A stretch of DNA of 64,000 nucleotides, taken from contig NZ_JACHDN010000001.1 in NCBI RefSeq assembly GCF_014201095.1, forward strand, positions 3,162,001 to 3,226,000, given 5' to 3'. This DNA comes from Cellulomonas hominis (GTDB taxonomy: Bacteria; Actinomycetota; Actinomycetes; Actinomycetales; Cellulomonadaceae). The notes beneath the pieces are model-generated. The model saw only the letters and a program-made list of their open reading frames with translations. It made no database searches and had not been told where the DNA came from. The first letter of the stretch is position 1. Every line of letters starts with the position of its first letter. Below are positions 34,474 through 43,050 of the stretch, piece by piece. The position numbers and the translations under genes were made by a program.

Positions 34474-36132
34474 ATGAACCGCACGACGACGCCCCCCGAG
34501 GCGTCCCCCCGTTCCCGGACGGCCCGCGGGCCGGACGACGGGCCCGGCGGGCCGGGCGGGCCCGGTGGCCCCCGCGGCCCCCGGACCTGGATCGGCGCCC
34601 AGACGTTCTCGGTGGGCTTCGTCGCGAAGCTGGTGCTCGTCGGCCTGGTCGACGCGCTCGGCGTCTACGGCGTGCTGGCCTCCGCGGCGCAGCAGCAGTG
34701 GGGGGTCCTCGCGTTCCTCGTGGCGGCGCTGCTCGTCGTCAACGTCGTCTACTTCTCCCGGCGGGCCGTGCCGGCGAAGTACCTGGTGCCCGGCCTGATC
34801 TTCCTGCTCGTGTACCAGGTGTTCGTCGTCGCCTACACGGGCTGGACCGCGTTCACCAACTACGGCGACGGCCACAACTCGACCCGGGCGGACGCCGTCG
34901 AGGCGATCCTCATCCAGGACGAGGCCCGGGTCGCGGACTCGCCGACCTACCCGCTGTCGGTGGTGACCCGCGGCGACGAGCTCGCGTTCGCGGTGGTGGA
35001 CCCCGACGGGGACGCCCTGCTGGGCGCGGCCGAGCAGCCGCTCGCGCCCGCCGAGGGGGCCGACGTCGAGGGCGGCCGCGTGGTCGCGGTCGACGGCTAC
35101 GAGGTCCTCGACTTCGCGCAGGTCGTCGCCCGGCAGTCCGAGGTGTTCGCGATGCGCGTGCCGATGTCGGACGACCCGAACGACGGCAGCCTGCGCACGA
35201 CCGACGGGTCGTCCGGGTACGTCTACGCGTCGACCATGGTCTACGACGAGGCCGCCGGGACGATCACCGACACCACGACGGGGACCGTGTACACGGCGGA
35301 CGAGTCCGAGGGGTCCTTCGTCGCCGCGGACGGCACCGCGCTCGGCACCGGCTGGCGGGTGTTCGTCGGCTTCGAGAACTTCGCCCGCGTCCTGACCGAC
35401 GGCTCGCTGCGCGGGCCCTTCGTGGGCGTGCTGCTCTGGACGTTCGGGTTCGCAATCGGCTCGGTGGTCCTGACCTTCGGGCTCGGGCTGTTCCTCGCCA
35501 TCACGCTGAACGACTGGCGGGTGCGCGGCCGGACCGTGTACCGGTCGCTGCTGATCCTGCCGTACGCGTTCCCGGCCTTCCTGTCCGCCCTGGTGTGGCG
35601 GGGGATGCTCAACCGGGACTTCGGGTTCGTGAACCAGACCCTGCTCGGCGGCGCGGAGATCCCGTGGCTGACCGACCCCGTGCTCGCCAAGGTCGCCGTG
35701 CTGACCGTCAACCTGTGGCTCGGCTTCCCGTACATGTTCCTCATCTGCACCGGCGCGCTGCAGTCCATCCCGCACGAGGTGTACGAGGCGGGCCGGCTGG
35801 ACGGCGCGAAGCCGTGGCGGATGTTCCGGTCGCTGACGATGCCGCTGCTGCTGGTGTCCACCGCGCCGCTGCTGATCTCGAGCTTCGCCTTCAACTTCAA
35901 CAACTTCAACGTCGTCTACCTGACCACGGAGGGCGGACCGCAGGACCTGTCCGCCCCGGTGGACGTCGGGGCGAGCGACATCCTCATCACCTTCGTCTAC
36001 AAGATCGCCTTCGGCGGCGTGAACCGGCAGTACGGCCTGGCCTGCGCGATCTCGATCCTCATCTTCCTGATCGTCGCGACGATCTCCGCGATCAGCTTCC
36101 GCAAGACCCGCGCGCTCGAGGAGCTGAGCTGA
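34474..36132 (+). CDS. malF: Maltose/maltodextrin ABC permease MalF
   Basis: 552 residues. The Gly/Pro-rich N-terminus (PDDGPGGPGGPGGPRGP) precedes about eight membrane helices with a large extracytoplasmic loop (~residues 125-300) as in enterobacterial MalF. The EAA loop is EVYEAGRLDGAKPWRMFRSL, the ATPase contact site. ATG 34474 follows GGAGAGAGC. It forms the channel with MalG; the two genes are separated by one base. Confidence 0.94.
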   Translation: MNRTTTPPEASPRSRTARGPDDGPGGPGGPGGPRGPRTWIGAQTFSVGFVAKLVLVGLVDALGVYGVLASAAQQQWGVLAFLVAALLVVNVVYFSRRAVPAKYLVPGLIFLLVYQVFVVAYTGWTAFTNYGDGHNSTRADAVEAILIQDEARVADSPTYPLSVVTRGDELAFAVVDPDGDALLGAAEQPLAPAEGADVEGGRVVAVDGYEVLDFAQVVARQSEVFAMRVPMSDDPNDGSLRTTDGSSGYVYASTMVYDEAAGTITDTTTGTVYTADESEGSFVAADGTALGTGWRVFVGFENFARVLTDGSLRGPFVGVLLWTFGFAIGSVVLTFGLGLFLAITLNDWRVRGRTVYRSLLILPYAFPAFLSALVWRGMLNRDFGFVNQTLLGGAEIPWLTDPVLAKVAVLTVNLWLGFPYMFLICTGALQSIPHEVYEAGRLDGAKPWRMFRSLTMPLLLVSTAPLLISSFAFNFNNFNVVYLTTEGGPQDLSAPVDVGASDILITFVYKIAFGGVNRQYGLACAISILIFLIVATISAISFRKTRALEELS

Positions 36133-36133
36133 C

Positions 36134-37063
36134 ATGGCGACCGACCAGACCACCGCCGTCCCGGCCGCCCGCGGCGCCCGCTCGGCCCCCGACGCCCCCC
36201 GGCGGCTGTCCCCGCGCCGCTGGTGGCGCGAGATCGGCTGGCGCCACGTCGTCGCGCTCGCGGCGCTCGTGTTCGCGATCTTCCCGATCCTGTACATCCT
36301 GTCGTCGTCGCTGAACCCGAGCGGGTCGCTGATCGGCTCGAACCGACTCTTCGGCACGCTGGCCCTCGACAACTACGTCGACCTGTTCAGCGACCCGGTG
36401 CACCCGTACGCCAAGTGGTTCGTCAACACGCTGGTGATCGCGGGGGTCACGGCGATCGGCACCGTGTTCCTCGGCTCGTGCGCGGCCTATGCGTTCTCGC
36501 GGTTCCGGTTCCGCGGCCGGCGCGGCGGGCTGCTGTCGCTGCTGCTGATCCAGATGTTCCCGCAGCTGCTGGCGTACGTGGCGATCTTCCTGCTCATGGT
36601 GATGCTCCGGGACCTGTTCCCGGCGATCGGCCTGGGCAGCCGGCTCGGCCTGATCCTCGTCTACCTGGGCGGGGCGCTCGGGGTGAACACGTACCTCATG
36701 TACGGGTTCTTCAACACGGTCCCGCGCGAGCTCGACGAGGCGGCCAAGCTCGACGGCGCGAGCCACGCGCAGACGTTCTTCACGATCATCCTGCGGCTCG
36801 TGGCGCCGATCCTCGCCGTCGTCGGCCTGCTGTCGTTCGTCGGCACGTTCTCCGACTTCCTCATCGCGTCGATCGTGCTGGTCGACCCCGACAAGCAGAC
36901 GCTCGCCGTCGGGCTCTACCAGTACGTCAGCCAGCGGTTCTCCGAGTACTGGGGCGTGTTCGCCGCCGGTGCCGTGCTGGCCGCGGTGCCCGTGATCCTG
37001 CTGTTCCAGTTCCTGCAGCGCTACATCGTCTCCGGCCTGACCGCCGGCTCCGTGAAGGGGTGA
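36134..37063 (+). CDS. malG: Maltose/maltodextrin ABC permease MalG
   Basis: 309 residues with six membrane helices. The EAA motif is ELDEAAKLDGASHAQTFFTI and the conserved C-terminal FLQRYIVSGLTAGSVKG matches MalG closely. It starts one base after the malF stop (TGAC ATG), and the GH13 gene follows after two bases, so expression is coupled throughout. Confidence 0.95.
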   Translation: MATDQTTAVPAARGARSAPDAPRRLSPRRWWREIGWRHVVALAALVFAIFPILYILSSSLNPSGSLIGSNRLFGTLALDNYVDLFSDPVHPYAKWFVNTLVIAGVTAIGTVFLGSCAAYAFSRFRFRGRRGGLLSLLLIQMFPQLLAYVAIFLLMVMLRDLFPAIGLGSRLGLILVYLGGALGVNTYLMYGFFNTVPRELDEAAKLDGASHAQTFFTIILRLVAPILAVVGLLSFVGTFSDFLIASIVLVDPDKQTLAVGLYQYVSQRFSEYWGVFAAGAVLAAVPVILLFQFLQRYIVSGLTAGSVKG

Positions 37064-37065
37064 GC

Positions 37066-38952
37066 ATGGCCACCACGACCACCGTCCCCGCACCGGCCCG
37101 GGGCGCCGGGCCCCGCGCGGCGCACCTGCTCGACGTGCCGCACCACGACGGCAGCGAGCTCTACGCGCCGCAGGACGTGCCCGCGCTGGGCGACGTCGTC
37201 CCGGTCCGGCTGCGGGTGCCCGCGGGCACGCCCGAGCGCGCCGTCTGGGTGCGCACCGTCCGCGACGCCGAGCCGCACCTCGTGCCGGCGCGCCTCGACC
37301 GCGAGGACGGCGACGAGCGCTGGTACGTCGCCGAGGTGCCGGTGCACAACCCCGTGACCTCCTACCGCTGGCTGCTCGACGAGCCCGGCGGGTACCGCTG
37401 GCTGACCGGCCGCGGCGCGTTCGACCGGGACGTCACCGACGCCGGGGACTTCCGGCTGACCGTGCACCCCGGCGCGCCCGCGTGGACCTCGGACGCCGTC
37501 GTCTACCAGATCTTCCCGGACCGGTTCGCGCGCTCCGGGGCCGAGCGGCCGTTCCCGGACTGGGCGGTCCCGGCCGCGTGGGACGAGGAGCCGGTCGGGC
37601 GCGGTCCGGTGACGCCGGTGCAGCTGTACGGCGGCGACCTGCTCGGCATCGAGCAGCGGCTCGACCACCTGCAGCGGCTCGGCGTGGACACGGTCTACCT
37701 GACGCCGGTGTTCCCGTCCCGGTCGAACCACCGGTACGACGCCTCGACGTTCGGGCACGTGGACCCGCTGCTCGGCGGGGACGAGGCGCTGGCGTCGCTC
37801 AGCCGCGCGCTGCACGGGCGCGGCATGCGGCTGGTCGGGGACCTCACGACCAACCACACCGGCGACGCCCACGAGTGGTTCCGCCGCGCGTCGGCCGACC
37901 CCGGGGCCCCGGAGCGGGAGTTCTACTACTGGGACTCCTCGGAGCAGGGCTACGCGGCGTGGCTCGACGTGCCGTCGCTGCCCAAGCTCTCCTACCGCTC
38001 CCGCGAGCTGGCGCGCCGGCTGGTGGACGGGCCGGACTCCGTGATCGCCCGGTGGCTGGCCGAGCCGTACGCGCTCGACGGCTGGCGCATCGACGTGGCG
38101 AACATGACCGGCCGGTTCGGCGGGGACGACTTCGCGCACGAGGTCGCCCGGGCGGTCCGCGCCACCATGGCGGCCGCCAACCCGGACGCGGTGCTGGTCA
38201 GCGAGCACTTCCACGACGCGGGCGGGGACCTCTCGGGCGCGGGCTGGCAGGCGAACATGAACTACGGCGCCTTCACCAAGCCGGTGTGGACCTGGCTGGT
38301 GGACCCGGCCACGACGCTGGACTTCCTCGGCATCCCGACCCTGATCCCGCGCCGCACCGGGCCCTCCGCGGTCGCGACGATGCGCGAGTTCGACTCGACC
38401 GTGCCGTGGCGGGTGACGCGCTCGCAGTGGAACATGCTCGGCTCGCACGACACCCCGCGGCTGCGGACCGTCGTGGGCAGCCGCGAGCTGGTCGAGGTCG
38501 CCGCCGGCCTGCTGTTCACCTACCCCGGCACCCCGGCGATGTTCGCGGGCGACGAGGGCGGGCTGACCGGCTGGAACGGGGAGAACGCCCGGGTGCCGAT
38601 GCCGTGGGACGCCATCGAGGGCCGGGACCCCGGCCGCGGGCCGGGGTGGGACGCTGCGACCTTCGAGGTGTACCGCCGGCTCATCGCGCTGCGCCGGTCG
38701 AGCCGGGCGCTGCGCGAGGGCGGCCTGCGCTGGGCCGTCGTCGAGGACGACGCCGTCGCCTACCTGCGGGAGACCGTTGACGAGCGGGTGCTCGTGCTCG
38801 CCGCCCGCGCGCCGTGGCGGGGCGCGACGCTGCCCGGGCGCCTCGCGTCCGGCGCGGAGAACCTGTACGGCGGCGCGGACCTGCGGGTCGACGCCGACGG
38901 GGTGCACCTGCCGGGCGACGGCCCGGGGGTGCAGGTCTGGCGGCTGGCGTGA
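37066..38952 (+). CDS. Neopullulanase/cyclomaltodextrinase-type GH13 enzyme
   Basis: 628 residues, cytoplasmic. An N-terminal Ig-like/CBM34-type domain (~residues 20-130) precedes the GH13 barrel: AVVYQIFPDRFARSG, VDTVYLTPVFPSRSNHRYD, LVGDLTTNHTGDAHEW, DGWRIDVANMTGR (nucleophile Asp), VLVSEHFHD (acid/base Glu) and MLGSHDTPRL. This is the layout of cyclomaltodextrinase/neopullulanase (GH13_20-like), enzymes that open cyclodextrins or cut linear maltodextrins after import. ATG 37066 lies two bases after the malG stop. Works with the alpha-glucosidase at 30054-31811. Confidence 0.92.
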   Translation: MATTTTVPAPARGAGPRAAHLLDVPHHDGSELYAPQDVPALGDVVPVRLRVPAGTPERAVWVRTVRDAEPHLVPARLDREDGDERWYVAEVPVHNPVTSYRWLLDEPGGYRWLTGRGAFDRDVTDAGDFRLTVHPGAPAWTSDAVVYQIFPDRFARSGAERPFPDWAVPAAWDEEPVGRGPVTPVQLYGGDLLGIEQRLDHLQRLGVDTVYLTPVFPSRSNHRYDASTFGHVDPLLGGDEALASLSRALHGRGMRLVGDLTTNHTGDAHEWFRRASADPGAPEREFYYWDSSEQGYAAWLDVPSLPKLSYRSRELARRLVDGPDSVIARWLAEPYALDGWRIDVANMTGRFGGDDFAHEVARAVRATMAAANPDAVLVSEHFHDAGGDLSGAGWQANMNYGAFTKPVWTWLVDPATTLDFLGIPTLIPRRTGPSAVATMREFDSTVPWRVTRSQWNMLGSHDTPRLRTVVGSRELVEVAAGLLFTYPGTPAMFAGDEGGLTGWNGENARVPMPWDAIEGRDPGRGPGWDAATFEVYRRLIALRRSSRALREGGLRWAVVEDDAVAYLRETVDERVLVLAARAPWRGATLPGRLASGAENLYGGADLRVDADGVHLPGDGPGVQVWRLA

Positions 38953-39758
38953 CGGCCGGCCCGGGCGGCGGCCCCGTCGTGACGCCCGAGCGGCTCGTGG
39001 ACGACCTGCGGGCGCTCGGGATCCGGCCCGGCGGCGTGCTGCTGGCGCACGTCAGCCTGTCGTCGCTCGGCTGGGTCGTGGGCGGGGCCGAGGCCGTGGC
39101 GCTGGCCCTGGAGTCGGCCCTCGGGCCGGACGGCACGCTGGTCGTGCCGTCGCAGAGCTGGCAGCTGTGCGACCCGGAGTACCTGGCCGACCCGAGCGTC
39201 CCGCCGGCCGCGTGGGAGGCGGTCCGGGCCGCGCTGCCGCCCTACGACCCGCGGTGGACGCCGAGCCGGTCGATGGGCGCGGTCGCCGAGGCGGTGCGCA
39301 CGCAGCCCGGCACGCTCCGCTCGGGGCACCCGCACCGGTCGTTCGCCGCGCGCGGGCCGCTCGCCGCGGAGATCCTCGCGCGGCACGACCTGGACGACCC
39401 GGTCGGGGAGGGCTCGCCGCTGTCGGCCGTGCACCGGCGCGACGGGCAGGTGCTGCTGCTCGGGGTGGACCACGACAAGAACACGTCGCTGCACCTCGCC
39501 GAGGCGCGGTCGGGCACGGCGACGGCCCGGGTCGCGAACGCGGCGCCGCTGCTCGAGCGGGGGCGCCGGGTCTGGGTGCCGTTCACCGAGCCGGTCGTGG
39601 ACGACAGCGACTTCGTGGCGGTGGGGCGGGACTTCGCGGCGGCGGGCGGCGAGCGCACCGGCCCGGTCGGCGGGGCCACGGCGCGCCTGATGGACCAGCG
39701 CGCGCTGGTCGCGCACGCGGCGGACTGGTTCGCGCGCACCCGCCCGGCCCGGGTCTGA
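38949..39758 (+). CDS. AAC(3)-family (antibiotic) N-acetyltransferase homologue
   Basis: 269 residues, the normal size for AAC(3) enzymes. Motifs are VLLAHVSLSSLGWVVGGAEAV, TLVVPSQSWQ, MGAVAEAVRTQPGTLRSGHP, HRSFAARGP, DPVGEGSPLSAV and LLLGVDHDKNTSLHLAE. Family members transfer acetyl from acetyl-CoA to the 3-amino group of aminoglycosides, but chromosomal homologues may act on other amines. GTG 38949 overlaps the stop of the GH13 gene (GTGA), so it is the last gene of the maltodextrin operon, an odd partnership. Resistance cannot be claimed from sequence. Confidence 0.88.
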   Translation: MTAGPGGGPVVTPERLVDDLRALGIRPGGVLLAHVSLSSLGWVVGGAEAVALALESALGPDGTLVVPSQSWQLCDPEYLADPSVPPAAWEAVRAALPPYDPRWTPSRSMGAVAEAVRTQPGTLRSGHPHRSFAARGPLAAEILARHDLDDPVGEGSPLSAVHRRDGQVLLLGVDHDKNTSLHLAEARSGTATARVANAAPLLERGRRVWVPFTEPVVDDSDFVAVGRDFAAAGGERTGPVGGATARLMDQRALVAHAADWFARTRPARV

Positions 39759-39796
39759 CCCGGGCCGGGCCCGGCCCGGTCGTTAGGCTGGGACCC

Positions 39797-41068
39797 GTGA
39801 CCCACGACCACCCCGACGGCTACGTCGACGCCGACCGGGAGCGCTGGGTCCCCGAGGCGCCCAAGTCGCTGTCCCGCACCCCGTTCGAGCGCGACCGCGC
39901 CCGCCTGGTGCACTCCTCGGCGCTGCGCCGGCTCGGGGCGAAGACCCAGGTGCTCGGCCCGTCGACCGACGACTTCGTCCGCACCCGGCTGACGCACACC
40001 CTGGAGGTCGCGCAGGTCGGCCGCGAGATCGGCAAGACCCTCGGCTGCGACCCCGACGTCGTGGACACCGCGTGCCTGGCGCACGACCTCGGGCACCCGC
40101 CGTTCGGGCACAACGGCGAGCGGGCGCTCGCGCACCTGGCGCGCGGCATCGGCGGCTTCGAGGGCAACGCCCAGACGCTGCGGCTGCTCACCCGCCTGGA
40201 GCCGAAGGTCACCGGCCCGGGCGGCGAGTCGGTCGGCCTCAACCTCACCCGGGCCAGCCTGGACGCGTCGGTCAAGTACCCCTGGGGTCTCGGGGAGGGG
40301 CCGCTGTCCGCGACCGGGCGCCCGACGCACAAGTTCGGCGTGTACGCCGACGACCTGCCGGTCTTCACCTGGCTGCGGGACGGCTCCCCGGCCGGGCGCA
40401 AGTGCCTCGAGGCGCAGGTCATGGACCTCGCCGACGACATCTCCTACTCGGTGCACGACGTCGAGGACGCGGTGGTGGGCGGCCGGTTCGACCTGTCCGT
40501 GCTGACCGTCGCCGAGGAGCGCGCGCGGGTCGTCGAGGCCGTGCAGACCTGGTACGGCGACGCGGTCGACGGCCCCGGGCTCGAGGCGGCGATGGACCGG
40601 CTGGTCGCGGCCGACCTCTGGGTGCCGGGCTTCGACGGCTCCCGGGGCGCGCTGGCCACGCTGAAGGACACGACCAGCCAGCTCATCGGCCGGTTCGCCC
40701 GCGCCGCGCAGGTCGCCACCCGGGAGGTCTACGGCCCCGGGCCGCTCACCCGGTACGGCGCCGACCTCATCGTGCCGGACGCCACGACCGCCGAGATCCT
40801 CGTGCTCAAGGGCCTCGCGGTCGCCTACGTCATGGCCCCGCGCGAGCTCGAGCCGCTCTACCAGCGGCAGCGGGAGATCCTCGCGGACCTGGTGCACGTG
40901 CTGTCCGAGCGGGCGCCGCTCGCGCTGGAGCCGCCGTTCGCGGCGGACTGGAAGGCGGCGGCCGACGACGCCGCGCGGCTGCGCGTGGTGATCGACCAGG
41001 TGGCGAGCCTCACGGACGTCTCCGCCGCCGCCTGGCACGCCCGCCTGGCCCCGCCGCCGCGCTTCTGA
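39797..41068 (+). CDS. dgt: Deoxyguanosinetriphosphate triphosphohydrolase-like protein
   Basis: 423 residues of the HD-domain dNTPase family. The HD residues are in VRTRLTHTLEVAQVGREI and ACLAHDLGHPPFGHNGE, with a distal MDLADDISYSVHDVEDA Asp. It cuts dNTPs to nucleoside and triphosphate, affecting dNTP pools. GTG 39797 lies 7 nt after TAGGCT (39784-39789), a leaderless start. Its neighbours dus and dnaG are the conserved actinobacterial ones once the inserted genes are ignored. The 275-nt gap that follows holds a GCGGGCGCCCGC palindrome, the chemoreceptor promoter and no gene. Confidence 0.95.
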   Translation: MTHDHPDGYVDADRERWVPEAPKSLSRTPFERDRARLVHSSALRRLGAKTQVLGPSTDDFVRTRLTHTLEVAQVGREIGKTLGCDPDVVDTACLAHDLGHPPFGHNGERALAHLARGIGGFEGNAQTLRLLTRLEPKVTGPGGESVGLNLTRASLDASVKYPWGLGEGPLSATGRPTHKFGVYADDLPVFTWLRDGSPAGRKCLEAQVMDLADDISYSVHDVEDAVVGGRFDLSVLTVAEERARVVEAVQTWYGDAVDGPGLEAAMDRLVAADLWVPGFDGSRGALATLKDTTSQLIGRFARAAQVATREVYGPGPLTRYGADLIVPDATTAEILVLKGLAVAYVMAPRELEPLYQRQREILADLVHVLSERAPLALEPPFAADWKAAADDAARLRVVIDQVASLTDVSAAAWHARLAPPPRF

Positions 41069-41243
41069 CGCCGGCGGGCGCCCGCGGGCGCGCGGCGAGG
41101 TCGTCGCTTGCGCCCGAGGTCGTCGGTCCCGCGCCCCCGCCAGGAGGCGCAACCGTCGACCTGGGCGGCCGGCCGTACCCCCGGGTGGGGCGGCCGCGCG
41201 GCCGGTCCGTCCGGTTTCACCCGGTTGCGACCGGCACGTGGTC

Positions 41244-41270
41244 CTCACGGGTGACGCGCTCGGTCCGATA
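41244..41270 (+). promoter_or_regulatory. Candidate FliA (sigma-28-type) promoter for the chemoreceptor
   Basis: CTCA (41244-41247) and CCGATA (41265-41270), spaced 17 nt, resemble the actinobacterial FliA motif as I recall it (CTCA-N15-17-GCCGAA), and lie ~75 nt before the chemoreceptor start. No TANNNT box precedes that gene, which supports alternative sigma control. Confidence 0.45.
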
Positions 41271-41343
41271 GGGGACACGAGCCCGAGGAAAGGGGCCCGC
41301 ACCGTGGGCCGCAGGGGGAGGGCCGACCCACAGGAGACCCATC

Positions 41344-42987
41344 GTGCCTGCCGAGTCCCGGGCCGCCGCCGTGCCTGCTCCGTCCCGCCCCGCGCGCGCC
41401 GCGGGGGTGCGGCTGCCGCTCGCCACCCAGATCGTCGGCGCCGCCGCGGTCGCCGTGCTGTTCTCGCTCGCGGTCGGCGCGTTCGCCGTCGCGCAGATGT
41501 CCCAGATCCGCTCGATGACCGCCGCGATGTCGGCGTCGGACGCGCGGGTGAACGGCGCGCTGTCCCAGTTCCAGGCCGCGCTGTGGAACGTCCGCATGCT
41601 CACCGGCATGGTCGCGACGTACCCGCTCGGCACGAAGGACGGCGAGATCCAGAAGATCACCGACGGCTACGCCGCCGTCGAGGCCGCCGCCGCGGACCTG
41701 GAGGACGCGTACCGCGTCTCGTTCGACGCGACGCCGTCCGGCTGGGACGAGTACCAGACCGCGTGGGTCGAGTACCGGCAGATGCTGGAGCAGGACCTCA
41801 TGCCGCTGGCCGAGGCGGACGACCGGGCCGGGTTCGCGCAGATGCGCGAGGGCGGCGCGGGCGCCAAGGGCACCGCGCTCGTGGAGAGCGTCGCGACCGT
41901 GCAGGAGGAGATCGCCGCGACGATCGACACGGAGGCCGACGACGTCGCCGCCCGCACCTCGCAGGCGATCACGGTGACCTGGATCGGGCTCGGCGTCGGT
42001 GCGGCCGCGGCGATCGCGGTCGCGGTGGTCGTGGCCCGGCGCATCCGGGCGTCTGCGGCCGCGGTCCGGACGTCGCTGGTGGCGATGGCGGACGGCGACC
42101 TCACGGTGCCGGCCGACGCGCGGTCCCGCGACGAGATCGGCGACATGGCCCGGGCGCTCGGCACCGCGCAGGAGGCGCTCCGGGCGACGGTCGGCGGCGT
42201 GCGCGACTCGGCCCAGGCGGTCGCGGCGGCGGCCGAGCAGCTGTCCGCGGCCTCCAGCCAGGTGACGTCCAGCGCGGACGAGACCTCGACGCAGGCGGGC
42301 GTGGTGGCCGCGGCGGCCGAGCAGGTGTCGCGGAACGTGCAGACGGTCGCGGCGGGTGCCGAGCAGATGGGCGCCTCGATCCGGGAGATCGCGCAGAACT
42401 CCTCGCAGGCGGCCAAGGTCGCGGGCCAGGCCACGGACGTCGCCGCGTCGACCAACGACCAGGTGTCCCGCCTGGGCGTCTCGTCGCAGGAGATCGGCAA
42501 CGTGGTCAAGGTCATCACGAGCATCGCGGAGCAGACGAACCTGCTGGCGCTGAACGCGACGATCGAGGCGGCGCGGGCCGGTGAGGCGGGCAAGGGCTTC
42601 GCCGTGGTCGCGGGCGAGGTCAAGGAGCTGGCGCAGGAGACCGCCAAGGCGACGGAGGACATCGCGCGCCGGGTGGAGGCGATCCAGGACGACACCAGCG
42701 GTGCGGTGGCGGCGATCGGGGAGATCTCGCACATCATCGCGAGCATCAACGACTACCAGCTGACCATCGCGAGCGCGGTCGAGGAGCAGACCGCCACGAC
42801 GAACGAGATGTCCCGGTCGGTCGCCGAGGCCGCGACGGGCTCGGGCGAGATCGCCACGAACATCACCGGCGTGGCCGCCGCGGCGGCGTCGCAGTCCGAC
42901 GTGCTCGGGCAGGTCGGGCAGTCGGTGGTCGAGCTCGCGCAGCTGTCGTCCGACCTCGAGGCGCGCGTCAGCCGCTTCCGCTACTGA
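41344..42987 (+). CDS. Methyl-accepting chemotaxis protein
   Basis: 547 residues. Two membrane helices (~residues 27-50 and ~200-225) flank a ~150-residue extracytoplasmic helical sensor of the four-helix-bundle type. A HAMP domain follows, then the signalling domain with the highly conserved hairpin tip [26 protein letters not shown] (CheA/CheW contact) and repeated Ala/Gln/Glu methylation helices. GTG 41344 follows ACAGGAGA. No chemotaxis or flagellar gene is nearby, so it is an orphan receptor; the ligand is unknown. It sits between dgt and dnaG. Confidence 0.95.
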   Translation: MPAESRAAAVPAPSRPARAAGVRLPLATQIVGAAAVAVLFSLAVGAFAVAQMSQIRSMTAAMSASDARVNGALSQFQAALWNVRMLTGMVATYPLGTKDGEIQKITDGYAAVEAAAADLEDAYRVSFDATPSGWDEYQTAWVEYRQMLEQDLMPLAEADDRAGFAQMREGGAGAKGTALVESVATVQEEIAATIDTEADDVAARTSQAITVTWIGLGVGAAAAIAVAVVVARRIRASAAAVRTSLVAMADGDLTVPADARSRDEIGDMARALGTAQEALRATVGGVRDSAQAVAAAAEQLSAASSQVTSSADETSTQAGVVAAAAEQVSRNVQTVAAGAEQMGASIREIAQNSSQAAKVAGQATDVAASTNDQVSRLGVSSQEIGNVVKVITSIAEQTNLLALNATIEAARAGEAGKGFAVVAGEVKELAQETAKATEDIARRVEAIQDDTSGAVAAIGEISHIIASINDYQLTIASAVEEQTATTNEMSRSVAEAATGSGEIATNITGVAAAAASQSDVLGQVGQSVVELAQLSSDLEARVSRFRY

Positions 42988-43050
42988 GGCCGGCGGCGCG
43001 GCGCGGGGACGCGCCCGGACCGCCCGCCACGGGGACCTAGGATCGTCCCC

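Noticed and set aside
38949..39758. Calling the AAC(3)-like gene an antibiotic resistance gene
   Set aside because: Family membership alone does not show resistance, and the gene is embedded in a sugar operon without mobile elements.
41069..41110. GCGGGCGCCCGC palindrome after dgt as a terminator
   Set aside because: No loop and no U-run; short GC palindromes are expected by chance here.
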